Shown here: positions 57,011-64,000 of the stretch, one piece after another
Position numbering within the stretch: position 1 is the stretch's first letter
How the letters are laid out: each line of letters begins with the position of its first letter
Assembly: GCF_003585765.1 (NCBI RefSeq)
Contig: NZ_CP021235.1
Location: 2,666,001-2,730,000, forward strand
Source: Pontibacter actiniarum
GTDB taxonomy: Bacteria > Bacteroidota > Bacteroidia > Cytophagales > Hymenobacteraceae
Direction: 5' to 3'
Length of the DNA: 64,000 nt
Notes under the pieces: generated by a model
The model's input: only the letters and a program-made list of their open reading frames with translations
What the model was told of the DNA's origin: nothing
Database searches by the model: none
Made by a program: the position numbers and the translations under genes

Positions 57011-57691
57011 ATGAAAGGCCGCATTGCCAGCTGGATCAGTAAACAACGAAGAATGATACAGTCACCAGAAGAAGTCAAACAAGCCCTCTCGAAATGTTTT
57101 GAATTAGGTAAAAGTGAATGCAGGCTGATATTAGCCTCAGAACTGCATTACCAGGCAATGCTGTACCATCATCTCAGACAAACAGGGGGAATACCCTTCA
57201 ACCAGCTTGGGATGAATGTGAAGACAACCATTCCATGCGTGCAGAATTCTTTTTTGCATCAGAGATCCCTCACGCGTCATGCAAACTACCAAAATGCAGA
57301 TATAGAGATTATACCTGATATCACGGTATTCACTCAGGAGATCAACTACGACTGGCGCAGACGCAACTTTACCAACACGCTAAAGGAAACTCTGTACTCC
57401 CTGGAGGTGAAAGCTTCTGAACGGCACAGAGGACGACTGCAGCAAAAGGAAATAGAGACAGACATCCAGAAACTAGTGGCACAGAGGGAGGAGACCGAGA
57501 GAATACATAACAGGCGAATAGGTGTCGGGATGTTCATCATTGACGTCGCCCCGGACACACGTGAGAGAATGAAAGTGGTGACTTTAAATTATTTGTCAGA
57601 GTTAGCCAGGCAGCAGGACGTTGACCTCTGGTATCTTAACCAGGAAACACAGGTTGAGGCTGTAGTAAAGGCAGCAAAAATTACAGGTTGA
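57011..57691 (+). CDS. PD-(D/E)XK-like nuclease domain protein
   Basis: This 226-residue protein has the order expected of a restriction-endonuclease-like fold: a helix with a conserved glutamate (LILASELHYQAMLYHHL), then IIPDITVF (P-D, about residues 100-107), then YSLEVKAS (E-V-K, about 129-136), and a following helix IETDIQKLVAQREE. No DNA-binding domain or methyltransferase partner is visible. It is the first of three plus-strand genes with the HNH and deiminase-family genes. The nuclease call is from motif order and is moderate. Confidence 0.6.
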   Translation: MKGRIASWISKQRRMIQSPEEVKQALSKCFELGKSECRLILASELHYQAMLYHHLRQTGGIPFNQLGMNVKTTIPCVQNSFLHQRSLTRHANYQNADIEIIPDITVFTQEINYDWRRRNFTNTLKETLYSLEVKASERHRGRLQQKEIETDIQKLVAQREETERIHNRRIGVGMFIIDVAPDTRERMKVVTLNYLSELARQQDVDLWYLNQETQVEAVVKAAKITG

Positions 57692-57824
57692 TGAATCTGC
57701 CTAGATTAGGTATAGCTTATGCTACTCCTCAAGTAGGTTAAATGGCGTTTCTATAACTCAGGGAAAAATTTGCATCATGGGTTGCCATACAGAACGTAAC
57801 TTATCATTCAATCTATTATCAAAC

Positions 57825-58358
57825 ATGAACCAGGAAGAGTTCTTACTGCAGCACCTGACTGAGGGAAAGAAGTACCAGCAGATCTGCAATGAAAATGAAA
57901 GCATTTCATTAACCAACCTCAGAGAGTGGTGGGAGACCGGCCAGGAGCTGAGGGCGCAAATCAAAAGATCCAATATACTGTTCGACAGCAGGAAAGGCAA
58001 AGAGGAGTTTGCTGAATTCCAGAAAGCGGGGAAGCGGGCATTCTTCGAATGGTACCGGAAGCAGCCGAGGCATTGCGCCTATTGCGGGATAACGGAAGAT
58101 AAGCTCCAGAAACTATTCGACTATACGACAGGATCCCTTTCAACGAAGAGAAAACGCGGCAGGTCCCTTGAGCTGGAGCGGAGGGACTCCAAGTCAAATG
58201 AATACTCCCCCAAAAACTGCGTGCTGGCTTGTTACTTCTGCAACAATCATAAAAGTGATGTGATCACAGAAGAAGAGCACCGGCTTTACTTCGCCCCTCA
58301 GATAAAGAAGTATCTGGAGGACAAATATACCCAGCTACAAGAAGATGATAATCGATAG
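57825..58358 (+). CDS. HNH endonuclease domain protein
   Basis: The protein is 177 residues from the ATG at 57825; the 16 residues upstream in frame look non-coding. The C-terminal half carries a zinc-type HNH: CAYCG near residue 85, then LELERRDSKSNEYSPKNCVLACYFCNNHKSD, where CYFC, NN and H are the expected residues. The N-terminus is helical and charged. The end overlaps the deiminase-family gene by 14 bp, so the two are translationally linked. Confidence 0.85.
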   Translation: MNQEEFLLQHLTEGKKYQQICNENESISLTNLREWWETGQELRAQIKRSNILFDSRKGKEEFAEFQKAGKRAFFEWYRKQPRHCAYCGITEDKLQKLFDYTTGSLSTKRKRGRSLELERRDSKSNEYSPKNCVLACYFCNNHKSDVITEEEHRLYFAPQIKKYLEDKYTQLQEDDNR

Positions 58359-59223
58359 AGAAACCGATTACGTTTTCTTCTCTGCGCTCCTGGCATCAGA
58401 TGTGCGCTATACAGCTGCCTATCTCAAGGTAAGTCAGGTGTTGGACAGGCACCAGGTCCGGCACGGGCTATTGAAGGGAACAAAGGATATCTGGTGCAGG
58501 GATTATATGCCCATCCAGAAAGGCGATGCGGAATACGTTCAGTTCAGGTATGCCCCCTCCTACCTGTCCAAGTATGCAGCCTTGCAGACAGACCCGAAAG
58601 TAACGCTGGAGCTCAATCAAATACAAGCGACCTACTCCCACATCAACCTGAACGGTGGAAACGTGGTGAGATGGCAGGATAGGGTCATTATCACCGATCG
58701 GGTCTTTTCTGAGAACCCGGCATATGCAAACAAATCGCAACTGATAAGCGAACTGGAAAAGCTGCTGGAGGCAGAGGTCATAGTGATTCCCCAGATAAAG
58801 TCCGATATGACAGGCCACGCGGATGGACTGGTAAGGTTTTATGACAGGACCACGCTGATTGGCAACTGCCTGGAAGCGGAGTATGGTTACTGGAAGAATG
58901 GCATGAGGAAAGTATTAAAAACCCACAGCCTTGATTACATCAGTTTGCCGTTCCTGGATTACAAGGTAAAAGGTTTTCCCGAATCCGCTGTAGGATGCTA
59001 CGTGAACTACCTGGAGGTGAGTGACCTGATCATGGTGCCCGTGTTTGAAGTGAAAGGAAACAAAGACGAAGAGGTCATTAACCTTCTAAGCGAGGTTTTC
59101 CCCGACAGGACGGTTGAGCCCGTCAACATAAACGAAGTGGCCAGGCATGGGGGACTGCTGAACTGTATAAGCTGGAATGTAAAAAGCCCTGCATGCTCAA
59201 ATGTAACGGCGCTGCACCTGTAG
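58345..59223 (+). CDS. Peptidyl-arginine / agmatine deiminase family protein (PPAD-like)
   Basis: This 292-residue protein has the guanidine-modifying fold signatures: WCRDYMP (residues 50-56), NLNGGNVV (101-108), the HxD in MTGHADGLVRF (His158, Asp160), and the catalytic cysteine in GGLLNCISWN (Cys274). Known members deiminate agmatine or peptidyl-arginine. It is about 50 residues shorter than usual agmatine deiminases. The start is fixed by the overlap with the HNH gene, and there is no polyamine operon around it, so an unusual substrate is likely. Confidence 0.85.
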   Translation: MIIDRETDYVFFSALLASDVRYTAAYLKVSQVLDRHQVRHGLLKGTKDIWCRDYMPIQKGDAEYVQFRYAPSYLSKYAALQTDPKVTLELNQIQATYSHINLNGGNVVRWQDRVIITDRVFSENPAYANKSQLISELEKLLEAEVIVIPQIKSDMTGHADGLVRFYDRTTLIGNCLEAEYGYWKNGMRKVLKTHSLDYISLPFLDYKVKGFPESAVGCYVNYLEVSDLIMVPVFEVKGNKDEEVINLLSEVFPDRTVEPVNINEVARHGGLLNCISWNVKSPACSNVTALHL

Positions 59224-59228
59224 AGCGG

Positions 59229-59348
59229 ATGGACTATGTGCTGGGTGGTCATGATGAAGAGATGGACCAGCATTCGGGATACACTCCTTCCCCGCCAGCC
59301 ACTCCAGACGACCCGACAGCACCTTCTTATAGATCCTCAGGTGTCTAA
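59229..59348 (+). CDS. Possible small ORF, 39 residues
   Basis: An ATG at 59229, 5 bp after the deiminase-family stop codon, opens a 39-codon frame (MDYVLGGHDEEMDQHSGYT, then Pro/Ser/Thr-rich) ending 59348. It may be a remnant or random. There is no recognised domain. Confidence 0.2.
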   Translation: MDYVLGGHDEEMDQHSGYTPSPPATPDDPTAPSYRSSGV

Positions 59349-59403
59349 ACCTGCGGGACCTGTTCATCATTGCCAAAAAGGAGCTTGAACCAGGTTTGGA
59401 AGG

Positions 59404-60507
59404 TTAAATGTTCAAACGATAGCGGGTACTCCGACCGCCACCTTCCTGGATGAGCACTCCCAGTTCCAGGAGATGCTGCAGATCCCTTGTGGCAGTCGCC
59501 TTGGAGGCTTTGGTAATGCCTATATATTTTCTTGCATTCATACCTCCCTCAAAACCCTCCGGTCCTGCATCCAGCATCTTTCTTATTGCTTTCAACTGCC
59601 GTTCATTCAGCATATTTTTGAACCGGTCAAAGAACTTTGATTTCTTCAGAATGAATTCAACAAGGGCAATGGCCTCTTTCTGTGAGGTGAGAATAACGCT
59701 GACAAAGTAGGCGACCCAGGAGGTGATTTCGTTGCTTTTCTGAGCCTGCTCCAAGGCATTGTAATACGCCTTTTTATCTGCCTCTATGGTCCGGGAGAGG
59801 CTTAGCAGGACCGGGCGGCCAAGGGTCTGCGACAACGCTTTTTCGGCTATGGCTCGCCCGATTCTGCCATTGCCATCTTCAAACGGGTGAAGAGTCTCGA
59901 AATATAAATGCGCCACCGCCGACCGAACAGGAGCTTTCCTGATCTCATCGTCTCCTCCAGGTGCCGTTTGATTGAACCACTGAATAAACCTGCTCATTTC
60001 ATCGGGTATGCGGGAAGAAGGAGGAGCTTCAAAATGCACCTTTTCCTTGCCAAGCGCCCCCGAGACGACCTGCATGGGTTCTTCATGGCTGCGCCACGCG
60101 CCGACACAGATTTGTTTCTGCTCTTTCAGAAGCATTGTGTGCCATTGGAAGAGCTTTTCCGCTGTCAAGGCATCCGCATAGGTTTTGCGGGCATCAGCCA
60201 TCAGTTCGCCCGCCCCCTGCGCCATCTTATCCTGTGTTGCTTCAGGGGTTTGGTTAAGGCCGAGGTTATTGCGAATCGACGAAACCACGTCCTGCCGGCG
60301 AAGGTACTCGCCTTCAATTTCTGACGTTTTGATAGCCTCCGCCACCATCATATCAAGCACTGCCTCCAACTGTACCGCTTCAGGCAAGGTCTTCAACATC
60401 CCACTGACGTGGCCCGTCAGCTCAGCAAACTCGAAAAGCATGTCCTCTACTTCGCTTACATCATAGCTGAAGGAAGGCCAGCCGGGTTGTTGCCAGTTAT
60501 AGATCAT
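59404..60507 (-). CDS. Fic family protein with N-terminal DUF4172 and C-terminal winged helix
   Basis: This 367-residue protein has an N-terminal DUF4172-type segment (YNWQQPGWPSF), a Fic domain with the complete catalytic motif HPFEDGNGRIGR at residues 207-218, and a C-terminal winged-helix-like segment (ITKASKATATRDLQHLLELG). An inhibitory (S/T)xxxE(G/N) motif is present as T-S-E-I-E-G at residues 61-66, placing it among class II (self-inhibited) Fic proteins. It likely transfers AMP to a protein target. It is transcribed opposite to the nuclease cluster. Confidence 0.93.
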   Translation of the reverse strand: MIYNWQQPGWPSFSYDVSEVEDMLFEFAELTGHVSGMLKTLPEAVQLEAVLDMMVAEAIKTSEIEGEYLRRQDVVSSIRNNLGLNQTPEATQDKMAQGAGELMADARKTYADALTAEKLFQWHTMLLKEQKQICVGAWRSHEEPMQVVSGALGKEKVHFEAPPSSRIPDEMSRFIQWFNQTAPGGDDEIRKAPVRSAVAHLYFETLHPFEDGNGRIGRAIAEKALSQTLGRPVLLSLSRTIEADKKAYYNALEQAQKSNEITSWVAYFVSVILTSQKEAIALVEFILKKSKFFDRFKNMLNERQLKAIRKMLDAGPEGFEGGMNARKYIGITKASKATATRDLQHLLELGVLIQEGGGRSTRYRLNI

Positions 60508-60852
60508 GAGCCGATTACAAATCTTTTACGGCTCAAACATAACAAAATAATGAGCCGAATAAAAATCCTATTCGGCTCACCGCAATTTAAATACGCTGAA
60601 GCAGGATAATTAGTCTTGATCATGCCTGCTTAGCTAGACTTTGACATCATCACTGGAAGGGAGGTGTTGGCTAGGCAGCACGAGTCGGTGGAGGCGAGGT
60701 TATGATTAATTTCCCTGGGTTAGAGCCTGCTATCATTTCAGAGTTCAACTTGACAGCAGGCTCCAGTCCGTTTTATATAAATTCCCTTTGCGCTGGTTAA
60801 TTATTTTTAATCCTTAGCTATATTGAAGAGTAAAGCACTCTATGTCAAGTTG
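60508..60852. other. Divergent intergenic region
   Basis: About 345 bp between the leftward Fic gene and the rightward coiled-coil gene. It must hold both promoters. No repeats or genes were recognised. Confidence 0.4.
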
Positions 60853-61974
60853 ATGAAACGCAGTTTGGTCACCCGGCAGGAACTCTACAAACAGGTATGG
60901 GCTGAACCTATCACCTCCCTTTCAAAGAAGTACAGCGTCTCAGACTATGAACTGCGGAAATTGTGCAAGAAGCTGCTGATCCCGCTGCCAAAGTCTGGGC
61001 ACTGGCAGCGCATTAAGGCCGGAAAGCAGGTTCCGGTTCCTACACTGCCCACCAATGAAACGGTAGCGCAGGAAATAGATTTAGCTACTGTTGCCGGGGC
61101 TAAATCATCAGCTTCCCACACTCCCCGTGAGCTTTTGCAACTGGAAATTGAACGCAGCTTGGGAAAGAAACTGAAGGTCCCGCCACGGCTAACCAATCCA
61201 GATAGATTGGTAACCGCGGCCAAAGCTGATATCGAGGCGCGAAACGCCAGATACCGTTTCACCGGTCTGATCACCAAATCTTTTGGTTTCCTGGACATCA
61301 AGGTTTCCAAACAGTGCCTCGACCGGACGTTCCGGCTAATGGACACGCTCATCAAGGCACTTCAGGCAAGGGGCAACCGTGTTTTGGCAAGCAATTCCCA
61401 AGCTTGCATTCATATCAGAAAAGAGCGATACGAGGTGGCCATCCGGGAGAAGCAGAAGAGATCTAATGAGATTAGGAAGGGGAGTTACTCCTACGATTAT
61501 ACTCCAACCGGCGTGCTGGTCCTGAAGATTGGCCCTTCCTGGAATGGAAGAGAGTGGCAGGATGGGAAGGTGCCCTTGGAAAGCAGGATCTCTGCTGTCA
61601 TCGCCTATCTCGAGTGGAAGACACAGAAAGAGGAAGAGTGGCGTCTTGAATGTCAGAAAGCGGAAGAAGAACGCCGTGAAAAAGAGCGGATCCTGCGGGA
61701 GCTGCAGGCACGGAAAGAGCAGGAACTCCACAGGTTCAAGGTATTGCTGCAGCAGGCCAAGCGCTGGCACGAGGCGCAGCTGCTGCGTGCTTATATCACC
61801 GCCGTAGAACAGCAGGTTGAGGACATACACTCTCCTTCACCGGATCGGGAGGAATGGCTGGCGTGGGCCGCGCAAAAGGCTGATTGGTACGACCCGCAGG
61901 TAAACCTGCCGGTTGCCCTTTTAGACGAGGTTGACAAAGATACACTTGCTTTCAGGAAGAAGTCTCTTTCCTGA
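60853..61974 (+). CDS. Conserved hypothetical protein with HTH-like N-terminus and coiled coil
   Basis: About 373 residues from the ATG at 60853. The N-terminus (VTRQELYKQVWAEPITSLSKKYSVSDYELRKLCKKL, then IPLPKSGHW) resembles a widespread bacterial family with an HTH-like beginning that I recognise only by pattern. The middle is alpha/beta, and residues about 260-330 form a long charged coiled coil rich in Glu, Arg and Lys. Function is unknown. It is often seen in accessory DNA. Confidence 0.75.
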   Translation: MKRSLVTRQELYKQVWAEPITSLSKKYSVSDYELRKLCKKLLIPLPKSGHWQRIKAGKQVPVPTLPTNETVAQEIDLATVAGAKSSASHTPRELLQLEIERSLGKKLKVPPRLTNPDRLVTAAKADIEARNARYRFTGLITKSFGFLDIKVSKQCLDRTFRLMDTLIKALQARGNRVLASNSQACIHIRKERYEVAIREKQKRSNEIRKGSYSYDYTPTGVLVLKIGPSWNGREWQDGKVPLESRISAVIAYLEWKTQKEEEWRLECQKAEEERREKERILRELQARKEQELHRFKVLLQQAKRWHEAQLLRAYITAVEQQVEDIHSPSPDREEWLAWAAQKADWYDPQVNLPVALLDEVDKDTLAFRKKSLS

Positions 61975-62267
61975 TAAAAACCCGTTGTACATCCCTGTTG
62001 ATCATGTAACTAAGCCTTGTCAATACTGGCAGCATAAAAGAGATTTACCTGCTCTGATAAAGCAAACATACCAATGTCCTGTATTTTATCGTCAATACTA
62101 TATATAAATTATCTAATTATCGTACAAACCTGTATCTTCTTTGTAAGGATGGTACCGGCCATTGTCCCTGGCTCAAGCAAAGGCTTGTTTCATCGTGCTT
62201 GAGGTTAGAGGCAGTCGTTTACCGTAGGAGAAGATTTACAAAGGGTACTTAACAATCTTAACGCCCT
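61975..62267. other. Intergenic region
   Basis: Nearly 300 bp, AT-rich, without recognised features. Confidence 0.4.
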
Positions 62268-63239
62268 ATGAAACACTTAAAACAGTTTCTGATCCGCCTC
62301 CAGACCTTCCACCTTCACATCCAGCAAAGGAAGGTGCGCCAGGGGTCCCCTGCTGAAATCAACGAAGTGCAGGCTTATGACATCCGCCACGAGACTCCCT
62401 ATGAGGAGGCTTCCGCCTTCGAGAGTGAGCTCCGGCTTCTTTCTGAACTGGCTGTTCTGGACCTCATTACCCTTGAAGTGGTGCAGCTACAAACAGTTGA
62501 TCGCTTACTTAGCCTAATGGAGCGGCGCTTCAAAACCTTCTGGTTGAATTTTCATGGTCAGGCTGCTGAGTTCCGCTGGCAACACTACCCCTCGGGCTAT
62601 ATTTCCCTTGTTGGACTGGATAAGCTGTTTGTTGTACAGAACCTCAGGGCGGCTCATGCGCATGTGTTGATCGAAGAAACGTTTGTAGATGACCTGAGTG
62701 AATCTGTCAAGCTTCGGGAGTTCTTGCTTGCCTCCCTAAGGCAGCACGTTAATAGCCTGGTACCTGTTGAGCAGGTACACGCCACCTCAACAATACCCCC
62801 TCTGGCTGGTGAGCCTGTCCGCCGCTTCCCACGCTTTGTAGAGGGGGTCGCAGTGGCATTCTACGATATTCTGAAAGGGTATTTCGCACAGCACGAGCAA
62901 CAACTGCTGCTGCCCCTCCTGCAGGAGAATTTACCCCCCGCTTCCCCCCTCGTTTTCCACGGAAACGGCAATCAGCTGGCAGATGCTTTCAAGCAGCTCT
63001 ACGAGGCGAACCTCATTGTGGGCTGCCTCAAAGGGGACCTGGAGGAGTGGATCTCCAGACACTTCGCCTATGTATTCCGCAAACAACAAAGAACACTGCC
63101 CCCCAACTACCTGGCTGCCATCATCTCCTCTAATGTGAAGCCCTGTCAGTCCCCTATCCTGGACGTGAAGAAGCAACCTGACGGCACTTACGCCGTCTTC
63201 CCGGTGCTTCGCACGCAGAAAAACTATAACAGTCGATAG
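62268..63239 (+). CDS. Hypothetical protein, possibly RteC-like mobile-element regulator
   Basis: This 323-residue protein is helical at the N-terminus. Its C-terminal segment (NGNQLADAFKQLYEANLIVG, DLEEWISRHFAYVF) resembles the C-terminal layout of RteC-type proteins of Bacteroides conjugative transposons, which regulate excision. The match is by pattern only. A small HTH protein follows 86 bp downstream, typical of integrative-element regions. Confidence 0.5.
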   Translation: MKHLKQFLIRLQTFHLHIQQRKVRQGSPAEINEVQAYDIRHETPYEEASAFESELRLLSELAVLDLITLEVVQLQTVDRLLSLMERRFKTFWLNFHGQAAEFRWQHYPSGYISLVGLDKLFVVQNLRAAHAHVLIEETFVDDLSESVKLREFLLASLRQHVNSLVPVEQVHATSTIPPLAGEPVRRFPRFVEGVAVAFYDILKGYFAQHEQQLLLPLLQENLPPASPLVFHGNGNQLADAFKQLYEANLIVGCLKGDLEEWISRHFAYVFRKQQRTLPPNYLAAIISSNVKPCQSPILDVKKQPDGTYAVFPVLRTQKNYNSR

Positions 63240-63325
63240 GTAACAGGTAGGAAGCGGGACTACCTGCTTGTAACCTTGTAAACAAGACTATTACCATTGC
63301 AGTGTAAACCAAACGAAACACTGCC

Positions 63326-63661
63326 ATGGAAAACCTTACCTTCGAACAACTGCCCCAGGCCATGCGCCTACTGCACGAGAAATTGGATCGCCTTGAGCAA
63401 CGCTTCGAGGAGCAAAACACGCTGCAGGACGCCGAAACTATCTTTAACGTCACACAGGCTGCTGCTTTTCTCCACTTATCCGTCGCCACCCTCTATGTGA
63501 AAACCAGCCGCAGGGAAGTCCCTTTCAACAAACAGGGTAAACGCCTCTACTTCTACAAAGCTGAACTGGATGAGTGGGTACGCAAGGGGCGGAAAAAGAC
63601 TATGTCTGAGATTCGGGAGGAGGCAGGGCAACATGTGTTGAGCACCAAGAGAAGGACCTGA
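63326..63661 (+). CDS. Excisionase-like / MerR-type helix-turn-helix protein
   Basis: This 111-residue protein has a coiled-coil start (MRLLHEKLDRLEQRFEEQ) and a helix-turn-helix with the excisionase signature FNVTQAAAFLHLSVATLY, followed by the wing FNKQGKRLYFYKAELDEWV. Such proteins are encoded in Bacteroidota conjugative or mobilisable elements and act in excision or control of transfer. It supports the presence of an element continuing past the right edge of the window. Confidence 0.85.
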   Translation: MENLTFEQLPQAMRLLHEKLDRLEQRFEEQNTLQDAETIFNVTQAAAFLHLSVATLYVKTSRREVPFNKQGKRLYFYKAELDEWVRKGRKKTMSEIREEAGQHVLSTKRRT

Positions 63662-64000
63662 TGTTTTGATCGCTTCCGAAGCGACAGGAGCGCACCTTTG
63701 ACTTTCGAAAGCACAGGAGGCAGCGGGTGGCGCAGGTTTTACTGCTGCACCCGCTCCGCTTCCTTAAGGCACGCGCCCCACATGTTGATTCCAAGCCCAG
63801 CTATGGTACCCTCCCTTTCATGCACTGGCAGAGGCGTAAGCGAGCTGTGCAGCAGAAGCTGTTCGGGCACTGGCACATGCACGGGGATTTGCAGGACCTA
63901 GACCGTGCTGCATCCGTGTATTGCCTCAACAGGTAACATTCTCCCTGGAAGAGCCAATCCGGCCACTGTGTACATTTAAACTCATAAATAGTGTAAAATG
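63662..64000. other. Right window edge, no supported gene
   Basis: This 339-bp end segment contains short open frames on the plus strand (for example 63727-63936) without recognisable features. Confidence 0.3.

Overview
The window looks like chromosomal DNA from a member of the Bacteroidota, most likely the Cytophagales/Hymenobacteraceae (Pontibacter-like). The reasons are three SusC/SusD pairs, an ECF sigma/FecR/STN-SusC regulatory chain, Gld-type ABC transporter proteins, Bacteroidota-type lipoproteins, a GC content near one half, and many IS elements. This placement is inference from gene content; no rRNA or other taxonomic marker is present.

Region 1 (1-14532, all on the minus strand) is an extracytoplasmic-signal nutrient uptake locus. 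An ECF sigma factor and a FecR anti-sigma factor lie upstream of an STN-bearing SusC receptor, its SusD partner, a DUF4843 lipoprotein and a PKD-like lipoprotein. Beyond a terminator-like hairpin follow a GldF-GldG fusion permease, its ATPase, and a second GldF-GldG fusion cut by the window edge.

Region 2 (14580-22615) is a mobile-DNA dump. It holds a decayed phage tape-measure C-terminus, the 3' part of a tRNA (probably tRNA-Arg(TCT)) beside a tyrosine recombinase (a candidate attachment site), a complete three-gene HipBST toxin-antitoxin module with three palindromic operators, an IS3 element, a damaged second IS3 element, and a dead IS481 element with perfect 12-bp ends.

Region 3 (22767-33139) is sparse. 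It contains a TonB-dependent outer membrane protein, a beta-lactamase-fold serine hydrolase, a C45 (acyltransferase-like) Ntn hydrolase, an unrecognised 275-residue protein, a lone receiver-domain protein and an AraC-type regulator. Long hairpin-rich intergenic stretches separate them.

Region 4 (33595-52296) has two SusC/SusD pairs in tandem, bracketed by two paralogous AraC-type regulators. After them come an ACT trinucleotide microsatellite, a collapsed hydrolase pseudogene, and a same-strand run of a PDZ-alpha/beta hydrolase, a SnoaL-like protein and an M61 metallopeptidase. A hotdog-fold protein lacking the usual FabZ histidine follows. Peptide capture and breakdown is a reasonable guess for this region but is not shown by the sequence.

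Region 5 (53432-64000) is accessory DNA. Two different IS5-family elements sit head to tail, sharing one TTA target copy. They are followed by a RadC/JAB protein behind a strongly structured leader, a PD-(D/E)XK-like nuclease, an HNH nuclease overlapping a peptidyl-arginine/agmatine-deiminase-family gene, an autoinhibited Fic protein, a coiled-coil HTH-like protein, and two genes (a possible RteC-like regulator and an excisionase-like HTH protein) typical of the ends of integrative elements. The nuclease/HNH/deiminase cluster is the best candidate for an undescribed system.
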